From Lanius collurio (taxonomy: Eukaryota; Chordata; Aves; Passeriformes; Laniidae), in NCBI GenBank assembly GCA_020086605.1, contig JACBWW010000015.1:13380390-13444389 (forward strand): 64,000 nt of DNA. The letters are read 5' to 3'. The translations under genes and the position numbers were made by a program. The notes under the pieces are model-generated. The model had not been told where the DNA came from and did no database searches. It was given only the letters and a program-made list of their open reading frames with translations. Positions 52,801 to 64,000 of the stretch are shown piece by piece (the stretch's first letter is position 1; every line of letters begins with the position of its first letter).

Positions 52801-54704
52801 CAGAGAGGAAGCTACAACATTGCAGCTAAACTTACATAGCTGGTCATCTTCCTTTCCCTCTTGGAATTTGGAAAGTAGCCAAAGCAGTAAAGTCAGTAAG
52901 AAACCCTCATCCCCAAAGGTACCAGAGGAAGTCTTGGTGCACAAGCTGCTACAGACCATAAATTACCTGAGGCTCCTTGACAAGGAGAAGGTCAGCCACA
53001 TGAAAGTGATTCTACCAGGCAAAAAACTTCATATGCTCAATGTTCCTTCACACAAACAAGCCTTTTGAGTCATCATCATCTCTACTGTACAGCAGTTTAT
53101 GTGTTCTTGAACACAGATGTGCCAAGTAGCTTCTCACACCTGTTAGGCGGTACAGAATACTCACAGAAAAATTCAAACATTTAGCAAAACCAAAAAAAGA
53201 GAGATCTCCCACAAAGAGCAAAAAAAGCTTGCCTCTTTACTGTTTCACAGCACAAAATCCAAGAGCAATCCAACCACCCAAGCTACAGGTGCAACAACAG
53301 TTTGGTTTGGCACCAGCAGGGAGCTCTGCTGCACAGCACCCCTTTCATGGGGCAAAAGCCAGGCCTGGTAGGGAACACTCCAACACTGCCCTCAGTTCAG
53401 TGCCACCCGCTTGCCTCATGCCTTTACCAGTCAGCAGCTGTATTCAATGTTCAATACTAGACATATTAGGAATAAAATCTTTCCAAACACATAAAAGGAA
53501 AAATCTCCATTGAAATTTTAAGCATAGTGACATTTTACTGTGTGCCAGGCATCCCATACATTTTCCTCAGGCAATGGACAGCTTGCTACACTACCTCTAT
53601 GAGAGGAAAATCTTCCTCTTGCTATCTTCCCAGTAACTTTGCTGTCTTCATAGACATGAGATGACAATAGCCAAGGGCATAGCTGAAATCCTTGGATTTT
53701 AACATGCACTGAACTGCTAGGAAACTTTTTAATTGGAAAGGTCACAGGAGACAGATTTCTGGGTATCTCTCCAGCTAAATGGCACCTTTTCAGCAATGCT
53801 CTCTCATCAGATGTTACATAAAAGGTGACAGATGCTTTTCAGTGATATCTTGCAGCAGGCCCACCAGCTTCCTAAAGGTAAACCTGAAATCCTTCAGAGC
53901 TGTACAGCAGAAATGCCATCTTGCAATCCACAGCTGTGGAAAGAGAACACCAGTCTCCACTGGCCACCTCTCTTGCTGTAGCCATGCACTGATCAGAACT
54001 AGAAATCAGAAGGTGATACAAAGTGAGGTGCTTTGGAAATTTCACCAAACTTTTGGCTGGCTGTGCTTTTAGCCTGAAATTGAAAAATGTGCATAAACCC
54101 AAAAATGCTCAGTTTTGAACAGCAAATTGAATTCAGTCCCCCACATCCCAGATAAACATCCTAAATCTCAGTGCACTGTGGTGCAAATGGACGGGTGCTC
54201 TTTGCTCCCACTTCTATGCAGATACACTCTTGACCAGAGCAGCTTTCTCAGCGCCAAATCCAATATATTTGCTGGAACAGATTCAGCTCTGTTTAACTAG
54301 TATTCTTCAACAACAAACAAAATTTTGTCACTAAACTTACAAGCAGTACTAGCAACACTAAAAAATTACCTGAAATCGTATCTCAGCCTTTCTACTCACC
54401 TCCTTACAGTCTCATTGTTTTCCATTAATGGATTTTTTTCTATTTCATTGGTGAGATGAGGGCAAAATTAATCCTATTCCATACTGTCCTCTATTATTCC
54501 CATTTCAAAGCCTTCAACATGTTTAAACATAAATCCTTGGAGCTTCTAGCTCTTAGTGCTTACTACTCCCACTTAAGGAAGAGTTAAATCCACTCTCAAG
54601 AGTCTGTAATAATTATTCCCTGTAACCTCTGTCCATTCTAAGTCTGTCTCACAGAAGAAACCAAGAGATTTACTGTCTACAGTAGAGTACAAGAAAAAAA
54701 ACTG

Positions 54705-54848
54705 CAACAAATATTTTTAGAATTTTATTAACCTTAACAAAACCAGCAAATTAAATGGTGGTCACCTGTTCGGAGAGGATTCGTATTTAAATGGCAGCTG
54801 TGAATATATAACAAACTATGTACAATTGTGTCAGTCATCAACTGAACA
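54705..54848 (-). other. MND1: MND1 3' untranslated region
   Basis: Short 3' UTR of roughly 145 bases after the TAG stop. The low-coordinate end is estimated from the AATAAA signal; the exact cleavage point cannot be read. Confidence 0.7.
54724..54729 (-). terminator. MND1: MND1 polyadenylation signal
   Basis: AATAAA on the minus strand (TTTATT on plus), 120 bases after the MND1 stop codon, within an AT-rich stretch suitable for cleavage near 54705. Confidence 0.75.
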
Positions 54849-54955
54849 CTAATCAATGTAATCCAAATCTTCTGGGATTCCAAAACCTTTATCAATTCTG
54901 CTCTCTTCAAATCCAAATTTACGCTTGGCCCAGGACTTTATTGAAAAGATGTTAT
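54849..54955 (-). CDS. MND1: MND1 last coding exon (C-terminus, stop)
   Basis: Final coding exon of meiotic nuclear division protein 1, which with HOP2 (PSMC3IP) forms a rod-shaped complex that stimulates DMC1 and RAD51 strand invasion in meiosis. The minus-strand reading follows a TTCTGTTTACAG acceptor. It completes a split aspartate codon and gives [15 protein letters not shown], then [19 protein letters not shown] and TAG. The remembered human C-terminus ([16 protein letters not shown] ... IPEDFDYID) differs at only a few positions. The region corresponds to the C-terminal helical cap (LZ3wCH) of the HOP2-MND1 heterodimer. A polyadenylation signal lies 120 bases downstream of the stop, so this is the intact 3' end of the gene and not an isolated fragment. 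The intron upstream argues against a processed pseudogene. Confidence 0.96.
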
Positions 54956-56615
54956 CTGTAAACAGAATGAAAAGCACTTATTTGGAGTGTTTAGAAAAGC
55001 ACGAATTATAGTCTTGGCTCCAAAAAAAATCCTTTCATTTGCAGTATCTCTTGTGTGTATGAAAAAGGTATATTGTGCAAAACATCACTATTAAGTAGAT
55101 TTAGAACAGAAAACATGAGGCTTTTGTTAATAACCTCCAAAAAAGAGGAAATAATTTACTTAGCAATGACTAAAATATGTTATCTTTATATTTTCTTGCT
55201 CCTCTTTTACAAGGAGACTGAAAGCTACAATTACAGTATAAGCCTGCTATAAGTGATGAGGTAAGTGTGAATATGCATAGTAAGTATTTTATAGGTCCTT
55301 CTTCAACTAGACACCTACTATGTGACTGTCTACAGCCACAAAAATTAGATTTAAATTAACTGTAATGTCCTTTCTAGTCCTACGTGTTTGTTCAGACATT
55401 GTATATAGAGTTAAAAAAAAAGATATTCAAGAAGCTTTACTTTAGCCAGCACTTCTCTTTTAGCATCAGGTTATTATTTTAACATATACATTTTGTTCAA
55501 TTTAACATAATTTTTCACTGCAGCATTTACTGAAACTCATTACATCATTTTTAACACCCATAAATTGCAACATTCCTTAAGAGAGGAAATGTTCTGTCTC
55601 TGAACAGCTTAGAGATCTATTTTTCTTTTCTTTAACTATCACACATTTGGTTTTAAAACTGTCTCTTCAAAAGAAAAATATGCTGCAGCATATAACCAAA
55701 TTGTCTAATTAAATAGCAAAGTACTTTCTACAGGCTGAGGCAAAGTTCCTTTACGTCACTCAAGGCCTTGAGAACAGCCTGTCATCAACAGCAGAAAGCC
55801 CTGACAATTCCCAGAAGTTATTTTCAAATACATAATTTTATTTCCCCATATGCAGTAAACAACCCAGATATAAAATAATTGTCCAAAGACTAAAACAGCG
55901 ACATCCTGCTGCATTTGGCATAACCAATGATCAGCAGTTCATCAGTAGGAGAACAATTCTTAGACAAAAAATTATGAACAATATTCCAAATAATTTAAAA
56001 AAATCATAAGGATATATAAATAGCTTGCACTGCAAAATGGGAATGAATACAGCAAAGCTAAGCAACAACAGAAAACTGAATTAAACTTCCATATAAATGT
56101 CATCACAGTAACATTCCTTAAAACTATACATCATTTTACCTATCAAAACTGATCACATAGTTTGAGAAATACCTACTTTGTATCGGCCTCCATCACATGG
56201 TAGCAGCAATAAGATTCCATAAACCATTCTACTCTTTTGAAAGAAATTAACATTCAGAATAGAACTAAATTTTCTGAATACCTGGGCATCACCATTTCCA
56301 GTCTCTATTGCTTTCCTGATCTTACGAGATTTAATTCAACCGAGGTAGAAAGTTGCAGGATTTATACAGGGTACAAGACAGCACCAGAAGGACAAACCTG
56401 TTACGGCATATGAAGTACCTTCAGTAACTAAACTGAGAAGATGTGGGATTTTTTTGTTAAATCATAATAGTTTTATAAGTAAAATAATTTTTTCTATGTT
56501 TCTATAAGTAAGGACTACCCCACATCAAGTCCTAATCAAATTTAAAACTCTTAACACTGAGTAGGTCTTTTACTGAAACTGCTCTAGTGTGAAGCTGTGT
56601 TGCTGCAATACACAC
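54956..56615 (-). other. MND1: MND1 last intron
   Basis: AT-rich intron of 1,660 bases between the two MND1 exons in the window, with a GTGTGT donor and TTCTGTTTACAG acceptor. No further feature seen. Confidence 0.9.
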
Positions 56616-56660
56616 CAGTCCATCTGTTGGCTGCCTCCTTGGCCACTTTGTTTGTTTGGC
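56616..56660 (-). CDS. MND1: MND1 penultimate coding exon
   Basis: A 45-base exon preceded by TTTTTCTCTGTTTCAG and followed by ACTG|GTGTGT on the minus strand. After two bases completing the previous codon it encodes QTNKVAKEAANRWT, then the first base of the aspartate codon finished by the last exon. The human counterpart as I remember it is QANKVAKEAANRWTDN, so sequence and phase both fit. This helical segment belongs to the coiled-coil region that pairs with HOP2. The donor departs from the strongest consensus (GTGTGT), but the phase agreement leaves little doubt. The preceding exon should end in a sequence like DPQVVEEIR; I looked for it up to position 64000 and did not find it. Confidence 0.95.
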
Positions 56661-58483
56661 CTGAAACAGAGAAAAACACGACCAACAATAAAAGAATACT
56701 TCACAGTAAAATCATCATGTAGTTTCAAGGCACAGAGACTAAATTTTTACTGATGTCATTTTTAGGGAACTACACAATATGAGGAAGTTATTCTACTGCT
56801 TCCAAACACATGTTTTACACTTTGAAGGTTCCAGCAAGCACAAAGCCAGGTTAAAAAAAATACGGGAACAAAAAGCATAAAAGATACCGTATGAACAACT
56901 GTAAGTTTTTAAAGTGTATCTTAAAATAAAATAAACCCAGTTTGGCTTGCCTACAGGCTTAATTGTCTTCACCAAGATTCAAACTAGATACATGGCCTGA
57001 AGATACCAGAGATGGAAAATATTTCATAATCCTCTCTATACATAAGTAAGCCATCACATGGGCATGCATGATGCTACACAGATAAGGAAAATGGCAAGGC
57101 AGCAGTCTATCATATCAATCCAAAAGTTTATCATATAAACTTTAGTTTATCATGTATCATTTGAGAACCCCTTCAATGAAATGAAGACAAATTAATGTTT
57201 CTGGCTATTAAACTTGGCTTACGTCCCTTAGCACCACTCCAGAACTAAACACATAACAGTAAATTACCATTACTACAAACAGGTTTTATACAGTTTCCAT
57301 GAGACAAAACAATCAAGAAGAATTCCTTAGATCACCTTACTCCCATTACAGTAAGTACTGAATCAAATCATGCAGGTTAGGCTGTAACGTGGGAATTTAT
57401 CAGAATCATTCTGGTTCTCACGCCTACATGTAACTTAGCTATTCCCAGTTAGTCTTGTTAGAACTTGCATGGTAATACTCATTTGAATGGTCAGCATAAA
57501 ACTTGTCTCCAGGGTACTGAGATGTGAATATATGATCAGGTATCTACTGTTATACACATTACACTCTAAGCAACAATAAATTATGTTGAAAAATCATCTG
57601 CTAGCATACAGGAAAGGAAGTACTCATCATTCCAACCTTAATAGTCCTGTAACTGAAATGAACAATGTTTACATTGGAGTCAAACGCTATTTCAAAACCA
57701 ATATAGTTTCTAAAAATGGCCTACAAAGTTTGGGCACAGCACAAAGAAAAGCAAAAAAGGTGGGCAGAAAAACAAGTGAGAGAGAAAACGGCATTTTTGT
57801 TTGCTTGCATGCATCAGAAATTCAAGTTGCTCCTAGCCTTAGAGAGATAATACTTATTTCCTTTGCTGAGTACTTGCTGCCATCCCCACTTGTTCAGTTC
57901 CAAGAGGGGCAGCACTGGCAACATACTTGCAGCTAATGGCATTTGTAACAGCACCTAACCTAACCCTACTAAAAGCAAGTCTACAGAGTAAGAGCTTCCA
58001 CTGGTCAAGACTTTAAATGTGTGAACTATGATACTTCCCTCAGCATTTTTCTGAAATTCTACTATAAAACCTGACAGCTGTATATGACTCCAAGTAATCA
58101 AGTTTGAAATGAAGTGGAGGAAAGCAGGATGCCATTAAACTTCACACATCCAAAGCATGACAGTGCACCACACAGCCACTGTTGTGCTGGTCAGCTGCTT
58201 CCAGCAAAGCAGAGCTTTCTGCTGAGACCTTGTAGGTGCTGTGGAATAGGTTGGCTCATCCACCGCTAGGATGCTGTCACCTTGCAAACACTGCTTATGT
58301 GTGTTAAAATATATATATATGTGATGATGTGTTCTGGAAATGTGACTTCACACCTCTGTCAAAGAAAAGGCTGAGGTGACAGCAGACATAGGCTGGACAG
58401 CAAGTTAGAAGGGCCTGTAACTGGTTTGTGACTAAAAAAGAAAACATGGTAGTGGCATCAGGAAGCTACAATGGGGAAATCCC

Positions 58484-58524
<41 letters not shown>
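58484..58524. repeat. AGAT/GATA tetranucleotide microsatellite
   Basis: About ten uninterrupted AGAT units (41 bases) in an MND1 intron. Its length and purity make it likely to be polymorphic. Confidence 0.97.
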
Positions 58525-58526
<2 letters not shown>

Positions 58527-61500
58527 CCCCACAATGTCTCATAGCTACAGGCAAACATTTAGGTATCTGAAGGTAAGATTTAAGTCCCTTGGGATCAGTC
58601 TTAAATCTTGACTATGATTCCACTGCATGATCTTGTGTGTCTGCTTTAAGCAACACCATGCCTGGAAGAGAAACAAAAAGATGGGCTTTGATAGTTATGG
58701 ACCTGCATCTCCTGAAGACACCAGCCACATCTGCATCCTTGCCAGCAACCTCCTCCAACTCCATCACAAGGACTGACAGGAATTAAGAAATCTGCACCTT
58801 CACTACATTCTGAAACTCTTTTATAGTCGCTTGTTGGGGCTTTCATTGGCTGGATCATCTGTATGTATACATGTGTGGAGGATGAGGGAAAGCAAGACTA
58901 GTAAAGCGGACACACCTACTGTATGTATGGATGTAACTAACTCAAAGCCATGTTACTTCTGACTGCCGGTTCTCTAGCTCCAGGGGATCACAAAATCACA
59001 AAGCTGTGTTGGTTTTCAGACTGCACTGAAAAAGAAAGCTCAAAATCTAACGACAGCAATAGCATGGGAACTCAAAAATACACACTCCAAAGCAGAATCA
59101 GGACACCAACTGTGCAAACTGTAAAAAAGAGAAACTCAAACACAGCACTAAGGGCAGCTGGCTAATTGCCAAAACCACCACAACCATTGAGTCCCAAACT
59201 TGGCTGGAGTCCTTCTGATTCTCCTCCTCACCAGAGCTGCTCTAATTGAACCTGATTTTTGGCAGCTACTAAATAGTGCTCCAGTACTGAATCTGCACAA
59301 AACAATGAAAGGCCAAATATGCAGTAGAGGTGAGCAATACAGGAGGCAACATTTTCCAGATGCTTCCAGATGTTCTCATTACCACTAGGCTCTAGTTACA
59401 GTATGTATCTATACTTCTGCACATAGGCTGACAATGTATGTAATTGCTGTCTCGAAGCAGCAAAACAATCCATTTGCTCTGAATATTACATAGTTATTTC
59501 ACCTATTTGTCTAATAAGGCCTCAAATAGACTTTCCCAGTCCCATGTCTGTAGGATACAAGTCATTTATTTGGCTGAGGCACATACCTGTATCCTCTGCT
59601 GACTAATTTTAGGCACATTTGGCATTTTATAAGAAAGAAAATGGAAGCTTGCATTTTGTCTCCAAAACTCGACAAAAGTAACCACTGGGTGTACAGCAAT
59701 GCGAGGCCTAGAAGCAGCGAGACTTGAAGTGCTGGTCTGTTATGTCAGCAAAACACAGCTGGAAATATGCCCTAAACAGTGAAAGGATACAGAGCAGAAA
59801 GTTATTTTGACCAGTCCTCGTGAAAGTCTATTTTTTTCCCTCAGCCCTAGGTATGTCTGGAGAACTGCAGGGAACTCAAAAAGCTCAGGTTCTGAGAGCT
59901 GAACCATTATCCCAAGCATCTGCGATCGTCCTTATCACAGGGACAAACCCCTGTATCCCCACAGAGGAAAGTAAAGGTATGGAAAGGAAGGTCCAACTGC
60001 AGTGAATGTCTAAAATGAAAGTGAGGGTGGGATTATGCTGGAATTATGCTTTTCAATGCAGGTAAGTGGCATTCTACCAGTGACCTGCTGATATTTTGGG
60101 GCAGGCCAGGAGACAGAGGTGATAAAAGGGCACATGGACAGCTGTCAGAGGTACACTACGAAGCTTCTAAAGCAAATAGACAGCACCTGGTCAGGAGTCA
60201 AGGCCAGCATCAACACAACAGTGTTTCTAACAAATCTCAATGGGCATTATATATTGACTCAAATCATTGCAAGGCCACCATTTGTCTGATCTGACTCGGG
60301 AAGACCTGCAGTCATTCTCAGCATATTGCAAAGCTACAACTTCCTCCTTCCTTCTTCCCCCAGATTCTCTCACTTTTATTACTGGAAGCAGGAGATGGTT
60401 GGAATTAAAAGTCCTATTTGCATTCCAAAATTGAATGGCCAAGAGCTGCACAAGTCTCAAATATTTCCACGGGGTGAAAAACAATTGTGACAGCAACAAC
60501 CACCACCATCTCCTCACAAATATTGTCCAAATCTACTTTGGGTTCTTCCTAAAATCCTTTTTAAGTCTCGCACATACCATTAAGGGAACACTAAGGATAC
60601 AGTCATGGAATAGTATTCAAATTCAGACTGTAAAGGCAACATATTACAGCTCCAATAGCTATAGTAAAAGAAACAAACCAACAACAAACCAGCAGCAGAT
60701 CCAGCTCACAACCACCTGAGCTGGTAGAAATGGACAAAGAGCTGTAGCTTTCTTTTATCTCCTAGATCCTACTCTGGCATTTTCTGGACAACTTTAAGGA
60801 CTTCTAGCTCCAGGAATCTCTTATTTCCCTAGAATAACAAAAGCTAATTGCAGTTATAAAGCTTACACACTGTGGTGCCAGCTTTGACCTACCACAACTA
60901 GCGCCACAAGAAAATTGTATGGACTTCCTCACTTAAAAGGCACATGACTGCAGAGGTAATTAGCACCTTACCAAGGAGACAGTCACCCATCAGCCTGTGG
61001 GGTGTTAGCAGATACATGCAAAATACAACTGCAGTCTTCAGCATGTGGGCGAGGGAGTAATTTTACAGCACGGATCGCAATTCCTCTGCATGAAATGCAG
61101 GGAACAGCTGCAACTGCTCTCGGGGATCAGGGAGGATTATTAGCCCAAAGATTCCCAATCTCTCTTGTGAAATTGGTCAGGGTAAATTAAGTGCATTAGG
61201 TGGATTTGAATTCCCGTACTAATTCTGCATTCACTTAGACTGAATTCAAAGATGAAAAATGGCAACTACCACAGGAACCGTATGTGAACTTGAACCTCTC
61301 ATGACTCTGACTATCCACGGCTTTCTGCAGAGAGTTACCATTTTCCTGCACATAGGCTGCCCTTACTTTCCAGAAACATTACCCTGCCATCAACCCACTG
61401 TGAGAGATTTGTTTCCCTACTGCTGGTGCAGCATCACTACAGTATCCTGTGATGCGGTTTCCAAAATATTTCCAATTAATGAAAACATCTCATGCAAATA

Positions 61501-61995
61501 AAGATCCCATCTCCAAAGGACAGGGTAGGAGGTGAGCATAGAAATTCTACACCTGTCACCCACAGTAAGTACAAAAGGTTATTGCCTAGTAACTCCTACC
61601 CACATATCCATTCACAAACTGACTCCACAGACTCTGATCAAGAGCCTGTGGCTTGCCACTGGAGACTATTTATGGCAGTGATGTGATGAGGTGGCTTCTT
61701 AAGGTCCGTATTTGAGTATCCTTGAGAACAAGTAATCTACAACACTGTCAACAGGGTAAATTGCATTGTAGCAAGAAGAGCTTTACAAGAATGCTTTGTA
61801 ACCTTGTATTAGGCAGGTACCTCCACACTATTGGAAATCTTTATCCTCCCCCATGCTTCCCAAAGAGGCGTTTCCTCTCATAAACAGAATAAAGAGCTGC
61901 TGTGTAGAAAAGTGATAGCACATCAGAATTCCGTCAACTCCTATGAATTCAAAATAACACATCACTCCTCCCCCACACTCCAATATCCCACACAA

Positions 61996-62021
61996 CACTT
62001 TTTCTCATCACTTTTTCTCAT
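61996..62021. repeat. Tandem 13-mer duplication
   Basis: CACTTTTTCTCAT occurs twice in perfect tandem, a likely replication-slippage product in an MND1 intron. Confidence 0.85.
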
Positions 62022-63769
62022 GAAATTAATCAACAGGTCACAAAGCTTCAGAATTCATGACTAAATTCAAGTCCAAGTGTAAATATGGTTTCTCATTTAA
62101 ATCACAAACTCAACAGAACTTTTTATACTGACTTATTTTAGATTCTGAATGAAGTTTCAGCACTGCAAGAAAAAACACTGACAATTATGAGTGCTACCAA
62201 CTGATCTAAGGCTATTTGGAAAAGCATAGAACACCATATAAGCTATTTGTGATAGAGAAATACTCAAGAATACTGATATAGGAACTTCTGCTGCAATACC
62301 TGTGTACATGGGCTTGAAAATAAACCTGAGCAAACAGATGCCACAGTACCAGTCTTGTCTACCTGGTGAGACATAGTACACAGTAAAGCTACTAAGAAAC
62401 TGATCCACTTTGCTGAGAATATGCTTTTAAAGGGTCTGTGATCTTTGTCAGTGTGTTTGAAAAATGTGTCAAGTCTCATCAGCAAAGAGTTCCCTCTGTC
62501 CCATATGAAAAGGTCACACTGTCAAATTTCATCAGTATGTACACAGTGTCTCCTTGAAAAATGTCCAACAGAATTTGTCAGAATTGCTACCAAAAAATTC
62601 CTCTATGGAAGACATGTTCTTGCACTTAAGTTTACTATATTCACGTACCTACAGAAAAAGACCATTTACCTTTCAAGTGTTACACTGGATAACCCACACT
62701 GAAATCTTAGCTGCATAACTAAAATACATCAATTTTCATCCAAAGACCAGAGGGAAGTAAAGCGCTTGCAAAATATAAACAAGCACACCAACTTGATTCA
62801 GGGCTGATTCGGGGCTCCCTAACACCATTCTGTTTTTCTTGCAGTGGATAACTCCTCTTTCCCCACTTCATTCACTAATATACTCCACACCTCCAGCACA
62901 GCTAAAGGAACTTGCACACTTCTGAGCTGCTGAACTGTATTTCGCAAGGAGGCCCATCCCAGGGCACCATGGGTTTTGGCCAGTTGTGGATTGCAATCTG
63001 CTGTCACCTCGCATGTCGCAGCGAAGAGTCTGGAAGGTATCACAAGAAGGTCTCTGTAACCACAACTCAAGGCATGTTCAACTTTACCTATGCCATTTCT
63101 GAGGCATTTGTTGCCTGTTTTTAAGGTTTCTAGTATTAAGCTTTTACAACCTTCCCAGGAAGTCTAATTCTTTGTTTGATTATTGCTATCATTAGTTTTT
63201 CACTTAACTTTTTCTGGCTCTACAATTTAAAGGCTATTACTTTTTGCCATCTTCTCCACGAACCTGACTAACAGGCTATTCCTTTTCTTTCCTTGAAGAG
63301 ATACAGATATGAAAAACCCACCAGGAACAATCTTCTTTTGAGCCCTATTCTTGTAAAGTTTTTTATGTCTCTTAGAATGTGATTGCTCAATGTCCTTTTG
63401 CTCTACTCTGAACACTTAGTTATATGAATATATGAATGCTCTGAAATAAATGGGGTATATCCAGGTAGGATATCCAACACTGACACTGTGTTACAGATGA
63501 AGCCATGCTAAAGCCTTTAGTGCCACTCTTTCTGCCTTGAGCAAAAAGATTATTTCATACATCTCATTGTTGGTTATACTTCTGCTTTGTATCTTAGCAT
63601 GGGGATTTTTCTTCGCACAACAAACATTCTTATACTCAACCTGTGAACTACTGTAACTCTGACATCTTTTTTCAAATCCTCCCCACTTAACCAGCTGCCT
63701 CAGATCATTTGTGTAGCACAATATCCTTGAATACAGTTAACACCCTTGCACTTGCTACTACTGCATGTT

Positions 63770-63930
63770 ATCCAGTGTCCATTTTAGACTATCTTTGCAA
63801 TTTGTCATGATCATTTTGAAATCCCACTTTGTCCTTTTTCCATGCAGTCTCTCCTAGTTTCATCATCTGCAAATAAACAAAAGAATGTTTTCTATTGTAT
63901 TGTCCAGCTCATTAATATACTCACTGAGCA
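63770..63930 (-). mobile_element. Ancient CR1-type LINE reverse-transcriptase remnant
   Basis: The minus strand carries a decayed copy of the CR1 reverse-transcriptase core. It reads YINELD (cf. the family's FINDLD), then a spacer, then FADD (the catalytic F/YxDD box, around 63865-63882), then a stretch ending in DHDKLQR that resembles the family's RDLDRLQEW. Stops interrupt the frame below about 63785. The plus-strand text around TCATCATCTGCAAAT is the familiar antisense signature. The boundaries are approximate because similarity fades on both sides. It is older than the other two CR1 copies. Confidence 0.7.
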
Positions 63931-64000
63931 GATGCACATACATGACAGACCATATTACAGAGCTTCAACAATTCCACCTCCCTTTCTGATACTGAATTGC

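Larger units (their letters stand above)
35566..54700. other. Intergenic region between MND1 and TMEM131L
   Basis: About 19 kb between the MND1 polyadenylation site and the TMEM131L promoter. No exon, RNA gene or clear transposon was recognised beyond the exon-like interval at its edge. The part nearest TMEM131L carries the CpG shore, a GATA-motif cluster (37154-37559) and blocks that look like conserved non-coding elements (36800-36980 and 37860-38215). Simple repeats include a TA run (38447-38469) and a C-rich run (37793-37808). From about 39000 to 54700 I see only ordinary AT-rich sequence with chance open frames and a small direct repeat at 43838-43888. Confidence 0.75.
56661..64000 (-). 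other. MND1: MND1 upstream intron (partial, over 7.3 kb)
   Basis: AT-rich sequence from the 45-base exon to the window end, taken as a single intron because no earlier MND1 exon was recognised. It contains an AGAT microsatellite, a duplicated 13-mer near 62000 and an old CR1 reverse-transcriptase fragment at the right end. A missed short exon cannot be excluded. Confidence 0.75.

Noticed and set aside
1..64000. tRNA, rRNA, CRISPR, endogenous retrovirus or novel defence-type systems
   Set aside because: Looked for tRNA B-box words, LTR-type structures and regularly spaced repeats and found none. The window is ordinary vertebrate gene and intergenic sequence.

Overview
The window is vertebrate nuclear DNA, almost certainly from a bird. 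It is AT-rich, mostly non-coding sequence with short exons in long introns, one strong CpG island and few transposons. The recognisable transposons are CR1 LINE fragments of the avian type, including a 3' end with the characteristic CAGAATCA-type terminal repeats. No prokaryotic, viral or plasmid feature was seen. The identifications below rest on my reading of splice sites and on remembered family sequences; no database search was run.

Two protein-coding genes can be supported, both on the minus strand and arranged head to tail. (1) TMEM131L (transmembrane protein 131-like, KIAA0922): coding exon 1 at 34920-35043, exon 2 at 34535-34605 and exon 3 at 27330-27373. The three exons join in consistent phase, are bounded by AG/GT splice sites, and spell the N-terminus of this family. 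The rest of the gene lies beyond position 1, so at least 27 kb of intron 3 occupies the left part of the window. (2) MND1 (meiotic nuclear division protein 1, the HOP2/PSMC3IP partner): the last two coding exons at 56616-56660 and 54849-54955, with stop codon, 3' UTR and polyadenylation signal. Its earlier exons lie beyond position 64000. From memory, the order MND1 then TMEM131L on the same strand is also the order on human 4q31.3.

Layout: 1-27329 is TMEM131L intron 3, with two CR1 fragments, a poly(A) run and a strong small hairpin. 27374-34534 is intron 2. 34370-36080 is the CpG-island promoter region, interrupted by a 400-base run of N (35092-35491) that removes the upstream 5' UTR and transcription start of TMEM131L. 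35492-54700 is intergenic; its first 3 kb hold candidate regulatory sequence (a GATA-motif cluster and conserved-element-like blocks), and one unassigned exon-like interval touches the gap. 54700-64000 is the 3' part of MND1, with a GATA microsatellite and, at the far right, a decayed CR1 reverse-transcriptase segment that still shows the FADD catalytic box.

The two genes have unrelated roles: a meiotic recombination factor, and a membrane protein tied to Wnt/LRP6 regulation and, through its family, to collagen secretion. I see no operon-like or novel multi-gene system here. The points most worth checking are the gap-adjacent exon-like sequence, the G-quadruplex motif beside the gap, and the candidate upstream regulatory elements.
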